From assembly GCA_027574665.1 (NCBI GenBank), contig CM050648.1, forward strand, positions 41,325,700 through 41,389,699: 64,000 nt of DNA. Direction: 5' to 3'. This document shows, in pieces, positions 12,795 through 25,060 of the stretch; the first letter of the stretch is position 1; each line of letters starts with the position of its first letter. Made by a program: the position numbers and the translations under genes. Below the pieces are notes generated by a model, which was not told where the DNA came from, made no database searches, and saw nothing but the letters and a program-made list of their open reading frames with translations. The stretch is from Rhynochetos jubatus (Eukaryota; Chordata; Aves; Eurypygiformes; Rhynochetidae).

Positions 12795-12834
12795 TTAAAA
12801 AAAAAAAAAAAAACGAACAACCAACCAACCAACC
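12795..12834. repeat. Poly(A) run followed by (CCAA)n
   Basis: About 19 consecutive A residues are followed by several ACCA/CCAA units. It resembles the decayed tail of a retroposed element, but no element body is recognisable upstream. Confidence 0.85.
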
Positions 12835-13648
12835 ACTACCAAACCTGAAAGAACAACAAAAACCCCTTGGCTTTCCAGAACGGTATTAAACAGTTAGTTA
12901 ATTAGTGCTTGGCACCACAATGCAGGTTGGACTCGTGTCACTCCTGTTTCGTACGTGAAGAAAAGCGCTTGGTCAGTGCAGTAGCACAACCCTTATTGCC
13001 ATGCCTGGCTCCTGAAGGAAGGTCATCTCCCCTCTGCGAGGCCATAATGCAATGCTTCAAGTCTTCCAAAGTTATACTGCTACCTTTGTCCCCACAGCCA
13101 TTGCACCTGCACAGATTTTGTGAAACACCAGAAAATACACACAGAGTTTGTTCAGGACCTTCCATACTAAACAGCACCATAAGAAGTTGTACTTGATTTT
13201 GGCATTCTCTAGGCCGACCTTTACCTTGTATTAACCTTATTCTTTATCTTCCTTCACAGGAAAATCTGCTTTTCTAACCGATGGTAATTCTCATTGCATA
13301 CAAATCCACTCATCTAGAAATGCCACAGGACTATACTTGTACTCTGTCACCAGTGAAGACTTGCCTACCATCTGCACTGAAAAGTCTTCCCAGCAGATAC
13401 GATCCTCTAGATGCACTGTTGAAATGCAGGACCTTCTTCTAGATCTTAATTGAAAAGTTACTAATATTCATTTTTCAAGATTGCTTAGTGATATAAAGGT
13501 AAATTAAAAGACCACTATAACACAGTGAAGCACACTGAACTAGAAGTATTAGCTCTCCCTATGTGGAAAGGATATAAAACAAAGCAAAAAGGTAACTGTT
13601 GGAAAGCATAATGACAACGTGACTTAGGATGGCCTGAGTGGCCATAAG

Positions 13649-14237
13649 TGTGGCCAGCAGGTTGAGAGAGGGGATTCTCCCCCTCTACTCTGCTCTTGTA
13701 AGACCCCACCTGCAATGCTGCATCCAGCTGTGGAGCCCTCAGCGTAAGAAGGATATCGACCAGTTGGAACGAGTCCAGAGGAGGCCACAATGACGCTCAG
13801 AGGGCTGGAGCACCTCTGCTATGGGGACAGGCTGAGAGAGTTGGGCTTGTTCAGCCTGGAGAAGAGAAGGCTCTGGGGAGACCTTATCGCAGCCTTCCAG
13901 TACCTGAAGGGGGCTTACAAGGGAGTTGGGGGTGGGGGTGGGGGGGGGAGGGACTTTTTACAAGGACCTGTAGTGACAGGACTAGGGGTGATGGGTTTAA
14001 ACTGAAAGCAGGGAGATTTAGATTAGATATCAGGAAGAAATTCTTCCTGGAGAGGGTGGGGAGGCACTGGAACAGGTTGCCCAGAAAAGCTGTGGGTGCC
14101 CCATCCCTGGAAGTGTTCCAGGCCAGGCTGGATGAGGCTTTGAGCAACCTGGTCTCGTGGAGGGTGTCCCTGCCCATGGCAGGGGGGTTGGAACTGGATG
14201 GTCTTTAAGGTCCCTTCCAACCCAACCATTCTATGAT
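13649..14237 (+). mobile_element. CR1 LINE, 5'-truncated, plus strand
   Basis: This is a 3' fragment of a chicken-repeat-1 non-LTR retrotransposon, the dominant LINE of birds. The 5' part (to about 13,935) corresponds to the end of the ORF2 reverse-transcriptase polyprotein. It contains the recognisable motif [20 protein letters not shown], in frame with several upstream residues but without the catalytic domains. The rest is the 3' untranslated tail, ending in the typical TTCCAACCCAACCATTCTATGAT. A further decayed TGATTCTATGATT unit lies at about 14,274-14,286 and may be part of the element's terminal ATTCTATG repeat. A G-rich expansion interrupts the copy at about 13,926-13,950. The copy is several kilobases shorter than a full element and is non-autonomous. 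It is clearly related to the minus-strand copy at 57,741 and differs more from the one at 18,171. Confidence 0.95.
13921..13953 (+). repeat. G-tract expansion, quadruplex-capable
   Basis: Runs of 5, 5 and 10 G residues, separated by single T residues and followed by AGGG, lie inside the CR1 copy where related copies carry a shorter G stretch. The G-run arrangement is compatible with a G-quadruplex on the plus strand. It probably grew by slippage after insertion. Confidence 0.8.
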
Positions 14238-14289
14238 GGCATTATGGAGACATGAAACCAGCATTTTATGCTGTGATTCTATGATTTTG

Positions 14290-15940
14290 ATAATAAATGA
14301 GATGATAGATAACACTAGGATATCTTACTAAGAGTTTCAAATACTGAGTACAACAGTGAAGTAGGAACCAACATAAGACGTAAAAAGGATGATATGATCA
14401 AAGCCACAGGCTTGGGAAATGCGCTTTCAAGCAATATACAGAACTGATATAAGTGGGACAAGGCTGCTTTCATCCAGGCTCAAAACGCAGCGGTGCAGTA
14501 CTTCACCAGCAGGATGACAGACACGGATGGAAGACTTCAGAGCGCAGGCAGACAGGGAATGCTCCATCTTAGACATGCTACACAGGGAAAATCTTTAAGA
14601 TACAGGCTTTCCCTGCTTGTGAGGACCATGGGAGAAATAAAGCAAGGGTGGGGCAGACTAGTCAGTTTTTATTTCACTGATACAGTATTTAATGACTGAT
14701 TTTTCACGTGTTCATTTTTCATTATTATTTTAAAAGATTAACAGGTTTAAGGCAGGAAGCAAAAGATATTTTCTGATTCAAGTGGATTGCAGAATTTTTA
14801 CCTTAGGGAAAAGTTATTAAGCTAGTGTAAGTGCTACTTTGTCTGGAAAGATCATCATAAAGGCTCCTTAAGACATGAGGCTCTCAGTAGGCTAACTTAA
14901 CAGCAATTGCACTAGCTACGCAAGAAAGTGACCTTTACTGATAAGAAATATTAAGTCACTTCAGGGGTTTAAAAGACCCTGAAAGCAGATTCAAGATTCC
15001 AGCTAAGCAAAGGACATCTCAGAAGAGAGACTAATGTTAACTCTGGTTTTATATACTTAAAAATTATAGAGTTAAAAATCACATCTGTACAGAAATAAAG
15101 GTTGCAGCCTACCAGTATCAGAGGCAACTCAACCATTCAAAACTTATGCAGACTACTTAAGGACTTACTTTCAAGGGTGAGTACATTTAAAGGAATACAA
15201 GTCACCTCGGGTGACAGCTCATGTAAAATAAGGATAGAATGTTAAGGAAATCCCCCTGGACTCCAAAAATTATGCTAAAATCATGCTAGATACAATGGGG
15301 ACGGAAATAGAATTGTATCTAGTATGGTTTTTCTCTTTGAGAGAGAAAAAAATCTCAATTATTTCTTTAAGGCTGTAGCAGTTCTGCATTCATAACTGGG
15401 TCATCTGACTTCTCCCACGAGTGCAAGAAAACTGAAACGAACTAGTAGTAAAAACTAACCTCATCAGCCTGTTACTCAGTGCTTGCAACTTATTTTCTAA
15501 ACACAATAAACAACTTCATTTTGAAGACAAAATGCAAACTAGGTGCCCATAATGATCACTCTAGCTGGGTTTCTGTCTTCTTTATAAAAACGCACAGAGC
15601 TTCCAAACTTTTCTGTAGTAGAGCTAGCGTGCTGACGCAGTGGCATAAGGTACAGGGTTGTGTGCTGTTCGGCACTTCTGACTGAGAGAAACCAAACACT
15701 GATATCAAGCTACTGTAACCATCTCAAGAAATCAACACCTCTGCCCCCAAACGTCCTCTGCAAAAAGCACCTGGTGAGGATCTACCTTTGTGCAAGTTGC
15801 AATTGTTGTTCCAACACAAAGGTGTTACGGAATCCTTCAACCGTCAGGCGTCAGGAAGAAAACATCCTACAACAGCGGCTAATCCACCACCTTCAGAGTG
15901 GTAAAAGAGATTTCATTGAGCGTGAGGAAGAGCAGGAAAC
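14290..15940. other. Unique non-coding DNA
   Basis: No gene, repeat or RNA gene is recognised. One plus-strand open frame at about 14,493-14,699 has no splice or start context to support it. The sequence is AT-rich, intron-like DNA between a CR1 copy and a candidate minus-strand exon. Confidence 0.6.
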
Positions 15941-15944
15941 TCAC

Positions 15945-16081
15945 ATCCTGGTACACGTTGCTCCCAGAAGCAGCAAACTGCTGTTTAAGATCTGAGATCA
16001 AGTCCCTACAACTAGTAAATTCTTTCTTGGTAAATACCCCAAGTAGCTGAACAGGAATTCCTTCTGCCAATTCTACCACCT
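15945..16081 (-). CDS. Candidate internal exon (unidentified protein)
   Basis: On the minus strand, 137 bases lie between a possible acceptor (a tract with TGCCCTTCC ending CACGGAAG) and the good donor GGAT|GTGAGT. The open frame reads VVELAEGIPVQLLGVFTKKE, then FTSCRDLISDLKQQFAASGS, then NVYQD. This is a well-balanced, globular-looking peptide with two likely helices and no low complexity. It needs one base from the previous exon and ends in phase 0. The frame stays open 63 bases further upstream, so a longer exon starting at about 16,144 is possible; its acceptor is poorer. The protein family is not recognised. It is one of the more protein-like blocks in the window but stands alone. Confidence 0.3.
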
Positions 16082-16149
16082 CTTCCGTGTGGAGTTTGGA
16101 AGGGCAGGACCACGCGAGAAAGTGATGGTCACACCAGTGACAGCCTGCC

Positions 16150-18170
16150 ACTCACTGCTGACACAGCGCCAAGCCCATCTCAGACTTGCAGGGTAGCTTG
16201 ATTTATGAGCCAGTCTCGCTTTCGCTGAAGAATTTCACATCAAACTTTTGGGACGTTTCCAGATATATCATAAAAAGGAAACAAAAAGCAAGTTTTACAC
16301 TTTAAAAGTGGAACAGATCTTTTTCTTCAGACAGCCAAACAGTCCTTGAAACTGAAATTCACAGCACGTGAGCATTACAGACTTGGTAAGCAAAAAGGGC
16401 TGGAGGACAGACAGAGGAAGGGACAGTTTTAACACACACATACATGAAGGGGAAAGAAGAGCAGGGAAGGAAGACTCAAACTGTCAGTACAAAAAACATC
16501 ACTTCTTCATGCATGTTTGTGATGCCCGACAAGATGACTACTCCACTACTACACATTACTTCTAAATGACAACTTCATGGACTAAAGAAAGTAATCTATT
16601 CAACTGTAGAAGGCCTAACTGCTAAACTAAAATGAAACAGACTGAAAAAACAGTACAGTTCATTAGGACTAAAGGCTTTATCTGCTTACTTTTTGAAATT
16701 CAGAAACAAAAGTAAAGTTGAAAACTTCCTAGCAGCCGTGATTGAAGCTGATGTGTTAAGCATGGTGCTAAGCAAGCTCTCGTAACTAGATATTGGTTTC
16801 TTTCATCTTCAAAACAGTGTTTTGGTATTTTTTCACAAGGACCTTCACTGCCTTAGAAATGTCTAAGTACCATTTCTAAGATGTTATGTAAGGACCTGTG
16901 AACAAGCAGGAAAACGTAAATCCCGCACCATATTTGAGCACAGAGCATCAAAAGAGAAAGGCTTGGCACTGCCATGTATTTAAACAGCAAAAATCCAAAT
17001 GCTTGTGGGAATAAAGATAATGGTTTCTGCAACGTCAAATATAAAACGTCAAGTCTGCATGCTCTCTCACTTATGTTGGCCAAGACGTAAACAAAGACAA
17101 CCTCTTCAACCCCAAACAATATAATGATGGTGATCATTTAAACAAGGGGAAAATTGACTTTAATGGGGGCTGAAAAGGAGACAGAAACCATTAATGCTGT
17201 AAGGCAAGATTCATGGCTTTGAAGGGACCCGATGAACTTTACAAGCACCTCTTCCCCCCTCCCCCAGTTATCCAATTCACACTACAAATAATGCTCATAG
17301 TCAGCTGCCTCCAACACCACCCTTGAGGGTCACCTCTTGCTTCGTTTGTATATTCCACAGTGACTACATGTAATTTCAGTAGTCAGCCTTGTCCAGCTTC
17401 CCAGTTTTCAGCAACACTGTCAGACCTACACAACCATCATGAGCTGCAGAAACAGGACTGAATTACCAGCAAAGCAGGTATTACACATATGTAGGTCTCC
17501 AGAACATATATGCATAAATACAAAGCGCTTGTATACAGTTCTCAACTCAGGCCAGTTTTTCCATGTTAACTACTTAATTTGGAGCTGTGTTTTTGAGGGA
17601 GGGAGTCTAGCTGAGGGTACACCTCCTGATTCTGACCTAAAGCCTTTTGATCTCCTTGCTTACTCATGTGAATCTCCTTCTCTGCAACGTGTACCCAGTA
17701 AACTTAAAGTGGTCCCTAACAAAGACATAATGATGTATAAGTAGTGCTCAACAGAAACCACCACCAAGAATAAAACTTTCTTTAAATCAATTTTACCAAA
17801 CATTTTTGACTACATAGACTTAGCATATTATTGTGGGAGGGAAAATTATCTAAGTAACATTTACAAAGGCTTATAAAGCATAAAAACCTGATGTGGCCTG
17901 TATAAAATGACATTTGTATATTTAAGAAAAATATAAAAACAATCTCCTTCTCCCTTTTCCATCTCTGATATTCTCGTTTGTCATAGCCTCCAGGTATGTT
18001 TATACAGCAGCCAGAAATAGGAAGGTGCATACATACCTATAAATGTACACATTTCTAAATTAGGAGAGGTATAAAACATGAATTGACTTTGGACAGCAGA
18101 ACTAATACAGAAAAAATAACTTGCCTAGAGTTGCAAGACCTGCCTGCTCTGCTGTTTGGGCACCCCTAGT
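16150..18170. other. Unique non-coding DNA
   Basis: AT-rich sequence with no supported gene. It contains a perfect 10-bp stem hairpin at 16,852-16,880. Nothing else stands out. Confidence 0.6.
16852..16880. repeat. Short perfect inverted repeat
   Basis: CTTAGAAATG and its exact complement CATTTCTAAG flank a 9-base spacer. The stem does not extend further, so it is too short for a microRNA precursor. It is most likely incidental. Confidence 0.7.
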
Positions 18171-18515
18171 TACAGAATCACAGAAGAGCCGAATCCAGAA
18201 GGCACCTCTGGAGATAGTCTAGTCCAACTCCTTGCTGAAAGCAGGGCTTCCTAGAGCAGGTTGCTCAGGACCATGTTTGGGTTTTGAATATCTCTAAGAA
18301 CGAAGACTCCACCACCTCTCTGGGAAACCTGTGCCAGTGTTTGGCCATCCACAGAGTTAAAAATGTTTTTTCTTATATCTAAATGGAATTTCCTGTATTT
18401 CAGTCTGTGCCTACTGCCTTTTTTTCTATCATGGGATACCACTGAGAAGACCTTGGCTCCATCTTCTTTACTCCCCCTGTCAGGTATTTATATACACTGA
18501 TAATTCCATACTTAG
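18171..18515 (-). mobile_element. CR1 LINE fragment, older, minus strand
   Basis: This is the reverse complement of a CR1 3' tail. It shows the landmark phrases GGCACCTCTGGAGATAGTCT, CCACCACCTCTCTGGGAAAC and GGCTCCATCTTCTTTACTCC that bird CR1 copies carry in this orientation. The left end keeps only a decayed form of the terminal motif (TTACAGAATCACAGA). The right end fades at the GGTATTTATATACACTGATAA segment. It is more diverged than the CR1 copies at 13,649 and 57,741 and probably belongs to an older subfamily. It includes the end of ORF2 but no intact coding sequence. A run of about 16 A residues follows shortly after on the plus strand. Confidence 0.93.
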
Positions 18516-18539
18516 TGAGAACCAAAAAAAAAAAAAAAA

Positions 18540-21500
18540 GCTCTGCATAGGATCCTAATGCTTCCAGTAATATGTTCTCCAAAAGCCAGAAGAGTGTCTA
18601 TAAATGGTAGCTGTACATATTTCCTGGAGATGAGGGAAGCATCAATCCAGATTCAGCAAGCTTGCAAAAAAATCAATGGTAATTCAACACCAGATGGATT
18701 TGGTATTTGTAGATGTCTTCTAAGAATGTATTTGCTTTAAGAGTTAGTTGCAGACATGCTTTTGATGCAAATCTAGGCTTCAGAGTCATGCTGATGTAAA
18801 GTAAGAAAGTGTAAGTTGCTTTGTAGCACAAGGAAAGAGAAAATACTTGCAGAGACTCTGGCTCTTTAGAGAGCTGAAAATCACAGTCAACAGTAAAGTA
18901 GCATCCTGTTATTTCTGCATGTACCACAGGAAAAACTCCTCACTGAGCCAAGCTACAGATGAAGAATCCAAATCCTGCATTCTTTAGCACAGGATGGTGG
19001 CACGATCTGCTTGGCTGTTGCTCTGTGGGGATTTAAGAAAGGCTCTGAGCTGGGAGGGGGTTTTGTGGAGTGCCTTCAGCAGGACGTTTTAGCCACCCAG
19101 TGCAGCAAACGTGCCAAGTAGCCAGCACAAAAAAAGAGCAAAATAAATGTGTCTTTAAGGCAGTAAGTACCCATGTGGCTCAGAGCGCTGCAGGCAGCAG
19201 GGAAGCTGTCAAGATTCAGGTCAGTAACATGTCACCACTGCTTGAGATACCTATGAAGAGCAGGAGGGGCAGAAGTAGCTCCTTGGGTCAAGCTCTTACA
19301 GGAGCATGGCTGGTGTTGGGTACCTCCATGGAGACATGATGAAAAGGAGCCCCGTTTGCAGAAACTATCAGCAAAGCTCATTAATCACTTCAGAAAGGCC
19401 TGATCTAGAGATGACAGGAGGATGACAGGAAGATGAACAGAGATGCTTGCCTTCCATAAAGAGGTAGCAGGCTGAGAGGAAAAAAACAGATACCCCTGAC
19501 CTTTCCAAGTCTGATGTAAGATTTGTATTTGTCAGAATGAGCTTTCCAAGCAGGAGCCAAGGACATCGTGCTCCAACAAATCTATAAGGAAAAAAAAAAA
19601 AAACCTCCAAACAAACAACAAAAAGTGCTTGTAGGTTTTTTTTGTTAAGAGAACTTAAACTCTTCACCTGTGCAATCTCCTTGGAAACCTCTGCCTAGAA
19701 GGTATTTTGGGATAACACCACCACCCCCTCCCCCAAGAAGGCAGCAGTGGTTGCGAAGATGTCAAAGCCCTTGGGAAGGTAAAGCCCAAAACAGCCACCT
19801 CCACACTCCATAACATGCTAAAGGAAAACGGGAAGAGGACACACAGGACAGGACCGGACCATGGATTACAACAGGGTGTTACATCAGTAACGGTACTGGA
19901 GGAAGAAGGGATGTAGCTTATCAACTCCCTCATACATCTTTTGACTAGACTGCTGATGTAATGTCATGGTAGAAGTACAAAGCTGCACACTCATTTCCAG
20001 ATGACTGCAATGCCCAAAATACCCAATGACAATTACGACACTGAGACAGAAGGAAATCATCCTTACCCTGGGAAGTTTGTACTGGAAGTGCTTATACAGA
20101 CAGGAATAGTTATATCGAGCTTATATTTTTCACTCTTTTTAAAGACTTTTGCAGTGATAGTTTATGACCCTAAAGCTCAGACTGCCCAGCCTACATTGCA
20201 AGCCTACAGCCTGCGGTCACATAAAACATAATTCACCTTTATTGTCTCTGATTCTCTCTTCCTCTCTAGCCTTTTTCTGTCTACATTATACAGGGACTGT
20301 ATTATATTAAGTATCTGCATTATAGGCCAACACACCACACTGTATTAACAGCTCTCCTTCAGTATCATTACCTACAAAACTAGCACACAGACCTTAAAAG
20401 AATCAATTATAACCATGGAACCTAAACAGATGCAAGAGTCAAATATTCCTCACCTTGTGAAAACGTGCATACTGCTGCAAACCTGGATATTCACATTTCT
20501 CTCCAGTTAAGTGTCACAAATATCCCATACAAGTTGTATTACACATGGCATAACTTTGATACAGAATGTGTTTCTACAGACTTCCTAATCCAGGAACAGA
20601 ACAGCCTAATCTTTGGGCTAGTCTACCAATTTCCAAAATACTAAACTCCGTTAAAAGAGATGCAATAATTTAATATCCTTCTTTGACATTAATTGGGATT
20701 TTGTAGCACACACATTCACAGTAGGAATGTATGATTGGATGCAGCAAAATCATTCTACAAGACGCAACAGATACGCAGCCAAAAAAAAAAAAAAGGACCA
20801 TATAGTCATCAGAGGTATAAATAATACACTTTTTCAATTAATAAACCAATATACCACGTAAGTATGAGGCAACTGCATGACAGCGTATAAAACCAAGTGT
20901 CTGTTATGGGATGGACAATTCATATTTTAAAATGACATATTTACAGAATGAGAGTCTGGCTTGGAAATTTCAGCTGCTGCATGGAAAGGCTGTAGCAAGT
21001 AGTTGTACCTACAGGTGGCTGAAGCACATCCATGAAAGACAATACGAAACTGAGAGCAATCTCGTTACCAGGATTACACAGACAATAGCATCCAGGATTA
21101 TCATTTGCCGGTTGTATTCTACATTAAATCTATCAAGCCACACTTAATGCTGCAGGTAATATAGTTAAGAACAATTAAAATTAATCATAACAGGAGATTA
21201 AATGTAAAAAAAAAAAAAAGAATAATGTCCATTTTGTTTTCAATTCACCATACCACTGTGGCTGTGAGAACCGCAAGAAAAAGACATTGCTGCTTCCATT
21301 CTCTGCTTTATAAAACACAACCTTCCTTTAAACACGGCAAGTGTTTGCCATGCAGATGCCTGGAGCTGGGCATTTTAATCTGCTGTTAAGTTTCTGACTC
21401 CACAGAGTTAGTCCTCAGAAAAACTTGTGCTGGGCAGGCAAGAGCCCTGCAGGAGGAGAGAGGCAGGGCAGACCTTCCCCACCATAGGACTTTGCTTTTA

Positions 21501-24300
21501 CCCAGTCCCTGGGCATGAGTAAGAGCACCCATACCCCTAAACTGGGGCAGCAGTTACCTGCGTACAGAGAACGTGGCCATGTTTCCGATCCTGTTAATTA
21601 GTGCTAGTGCATCAGCGTGGAAAGGGTGTCATGTCAATAAGGCCTTTTCAACTTAGCATACACCTTGGTAAGCCTACAGTGGGAATCTCCACCATTCTGT
21701 GCCTCCCCACCACCCAGCCCAGAAGTTTTCAGCTTTAAGAATAAAAAGACCTTCATCCAACAAAGCAGAGAGAACAGGTTATTGATTTCCCACGAACTCT
21801 CAAAGTGTTATAATAAGCATTTATGGACGGGCTATTGAATGTCTCGACCATTTAAACAGACAGACATTTCAAAGTAGTAACTGGAGTTGGTTCCAAAAAC
21901 AGAGGAAAAGGAAAAAAGAGTGTTAGGGCACAATGTCGCTTTCCTCATTTTAATGTAAACCTTCATACATATATCACTTACTGCTATGTGACTTAAAAAC
22001 TGTACAGCATGTAAGTGCAAATCCTGCAAAATAAACACTGTGGTAATACTTTAAATCCCTACGACTGTTTTTCAGGAGTATCTCTTTCATTGCTAACAGA
22101 CTACAAGCTAAAATACATTAGCCTTAAGCATTATCTTTCCCCTTTAAACTTGGTATGGTTTTAAGCAATACAAAATTTACTTACACACGTAGCAGTAAAA
22201 AGACATAATACCTTAATAAACCAGAGCTAGTATAGCACTGTTTATTACAGGCATTCCATTTAATGCATGTATCCATCTTCAGCTAGCAGCCAAATCCAGT
22301 GTTTCTGGAAACACCAGAAACACTACTCTTCATGGAGTATTTGTATTTCTAATTGATTATAATGAGAGTACTTGTATGACATTGAAAGTGTTAACAACAT
22401 ATTAATTTCTACAGAAACATGTATTAGTGTTAGAGTGTGATTCTTCCCCAGATATATATGTGTGTATATAGATACGAAATGCTTGAGACCTTGATTTTTA
22501 TAACATACTTTTGTGCCCTTACCATACATACACACACACTGCATTCCTGGTTTGAAACAAAAAGTTTTTCACATAATAAAGGACTTGGAGATTTATCTAT
22601 AGGACAAGGTACCAGAAATAGGAACAGTTTGCAGAGGTGCACAGCGAACATGCTATGCGTGCATCTCCTAACAAAGGATAATTAAAAATTCTACATCAAA
22701 ACACTCACTGGCAAAAGTTGAATATAAAAATCTCATTGAGAATAATCTGAAGTGTGCTACATTTCCTGTAGCTATAACACTGGTTTATAGTTAATATGGT
22801 AGTTATAGTTAAAATATGTTTATAGCAACTAAGATGACAACTTTTTTAGAGAGTAATCCACATGAACTGTTCCTTCAAGCCATTTTCTTTGTTCACCCAG
22901 AAGAAAAACAAGGTTATAACAAACAGAAGCAATAACAAAGTAGCTTGTTATTTGCTATTAAGGCACTGCACATTTAAATTACACTGTCGCCAGTTCTAGC
23001 TTCACAACTGTCATTTTTCTGGTGATGCTTGCATGGATTATCACAGCTCCTTTTGGAGATAAAGATGTCACCTAAATAAGTGCTAGTGCAGTATTTCGAT
23101 TCTAGTGGGTGGTGGTATTACCTGTACCCAACACCAAAACTAAATTTTAAAGCATTATTTCAGCTGTGCCTTATGTTACTTACAAATAATGATAATATAC
23201 GGAATAGAAAATATCAGCCTCTTGTCTCTTGAAAATAAACTGTCTGGATATGTTAAACACATAATTCAGCTGGGGACATTACTCTCTCATTTCTTTATTA
23301 CTAACATTGCCACTACTTACTCCTTCATGAGATGCTGTTAAAAAGGTCAAAGTTGTAGATAAGTTACTTCAGGTAAGCCTCTCTTAGAAAGGGCAGAAGG
23401 TACAGTTTAACTTGAAACCTCTTTAAGACACTTTTGGTTGGTCATTTGGAGCGAAGGTGGAACGTGAAACAGCCTGAGAACACACCTTCACATCCCAAGC
23501 ACTCCCTGTCCAGGCTTAAGTGTTAATATGCAAAAGTGTCATTTTCTAAGTCTACATCGAAGAAACCAACTTTGGAAATAAAACCTAGACACCAAGGTAA
23601 CTATTTTAGCCAACAGGGTGCGTGCGTGTGTGTCAAAGAAACTGGTACTATTGGTAATTATGTCTCCCAAATACTTATCCATCTGAATACGCTATCACAA
23701 ATAATAAAGTATGCATATGTATTGTACTCGCAGCCATATAAATTTAGCAACTGAGTAAATGCCCGCTTCTAAGGGTATCTGCTCAGGAGGTAACACAATT
23801 TCATACCACATAGTTTAAGAGTGAACAACTTAAATTTTGCTTTGTTTATACAGTAGGAAAAACATCTTCATGCATAGGTGCAGAGGGAAGAGTGAAGACT
23901 AATACCAAAATAGCTCCTGTTCCCAACACCTTTCTGATCCTGGCTGAGACAATGTCCTCATACCTCAGACGCATGGTGGCAGCCAGCCAGCCAGATGACT
24001 GGTGACTTAATACACAAGTTCATGTGGGCTCTGGAGTCTGACACAGACAAGGGCATTAACTTTGAAGTCTCAACAGTCAGCCTCAATATTCAGAAGTCAT
24101 CAAATGAGGCATGACTATATTAAGAGACTTTTTTTTTTATACATCATGCTTGCTTCCTTCTGTTCTGAACAGCTTTCACTGTAAAATGTGCTCATAAAAT
24201 ATGCATGCTTTTATAGGGAAAGTTGTGATCAATTGATGTGTAGGTCAAGTATGAAAAGAATTTAAATGAGTATGACGCTATGATAAACACTCAGCCTCAG
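18540..24300. other. Unique non-coding DNA
   Basis: No gene or transposon is recognised in nearly 6 kb. Poly(A) runs occur at about 19,590, 20,780 and 21,207. There is a perfect hairpin at 22,298-22,324. The sequence is typical AT-rich intronic or intergenic DNA. Confidence 0.6.
22298..22324. repeat. Perfect 11-bp stem hairpin
   Basis: AGTGTTTCTGG and its exact complement CCAGAAACACT flank the 5-base loop AAACA. The pairing does not extend beyond the 11 bp, so the structure is shorter than a standard microRNA precursor. It could be a cruciform-prone site or the remains of a miniature inverted repeat. No flanking target duplication is seen. Confidence 0.8.
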
Positions 24301-24308
24301 AAACACAG

Positions 24309-24590
24309 ATGAAAAGGTTGGCATATATATCTTGCTTCATTCTACTGCTGACAGCAGTTCTGACAATAAACAAGGCTTTGGGCCAAAATACAGCCTCTGA
24401 GAACAATACAGATATATATACCTATATATATTACATGTGTATACAGGCAAAGGATATACAGCAATCTACCAGGCAGAGTGGCTCCAGTTTCATTTTGAAA
24501 GCCACTTATAATAAAAACCCAGTGGATGAAACAAAGAATCCACCCAAACATGAAGGCTCCAGCATCTTTGTTGAAAGAACAATAGCATAA
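24309..24590 (+). CDS. Small ORF with signal-peptide-like start (speculative)
   Basis: A true ATG opens a 93-codon frame. Its first residues are MKRLAYISCFILLLTAVLTI, followed by NKALGQ: a basic n-region, a hydrophobic core of about 14 residues and a small-residue stretch that would suit signal peptidase near residue 25. The remainder is hydrophilic, with one possible N-glycosylation site (NNT) and only one cysteine after the leader. The Kozak context is weak (C at -3). Part of the frame runs through a TA-rich stretch that yields Tyr/Ile by composition. No homologous family is recognised and no splice partner is evident. A chance open frame is the simplest explanation. Confidence 0.1.
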   Translation: MKRLAYISCFILLLTAVLTINKALGQNTASENNTDIYTYIYYMCIQAKDIQQSTRQSGSSFILKATYNKNPVDETKNPPKHEGSSIFVERTIA

Positions 24591-24639
24591 TACTCCTCAT
24601 CCCTCTATCTTGTTGCAAAAGAACCATCAAGATAGTTAT

Positions 24640-25060
24640 TGCTGTGATCAAATTAAAGAATACTTCACAGAATTATTCTTTAAACTAATCACTATTTATA
24701 GAGATTTATCTTCACGTGCCAATAGCTATAAATGCTCTAATTCAATTGCTCTGCAGAAAGCATCCCAATAAAAGAAATATTTCCATTAGCATAACAAAAG
24801 GCAACCAGTAAAATGACTCACATGCACAGGCTCAAAATTTCAAACAAAAGCAATATTCCTCTATAAATGCACTCTATTTTTGAACTAAATCCACTCTAAT
24901 GATATGTTTTGTAATCTGACGGCTCTCCCACCGGACTATACATGTTATTAATGAAAGCAAGATCAAATTAAACAGACGACATGATTAACAGTATTCATTT
25001 CATGCATGGCTGTTATACCGGAGAGATAAAGACCTTAAAGTAATTACCGCCAAGTAAAAC
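24640..25060. promoter_or_regulatory. Candidate conserved enhancer-like block
   Basis: This roughly 400-base AT-rich block is dense in transcription-factor-like words. It has a perfect MEF2 consensus CTATTTATAG (24,692-24,701), an E-box CACGTG just downstream, a CCAAT word, and several TAATTA/ATTAA and CTATAAATG-type homeobox or MEF2-like words. It lacks simple repeats and transposons and lies directly upstream of the CpG-dense patch at 25,250. The motifs are visible. That the block is conserved or acts as an enhancer is inference from its style. Confidence 0.3.

Larger units (their letters stand above)
8000..13640. other. Unique non-coding DNA
   Basis: No gene could be supported. A GC-richer patch at about 10,720-10,870 is open on both strands and has a good plus-strand donor (AGG|GTAAGA near 10,866) and a good minus-strand acceptor. 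Because it is open in nearly every frame, coding cannot be inferred. The rest is AT-rich, with a TA-type microsatellite near 9,400 and a poly(A) plus CCAA repeat near 12,800. Confidence 0.55.
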
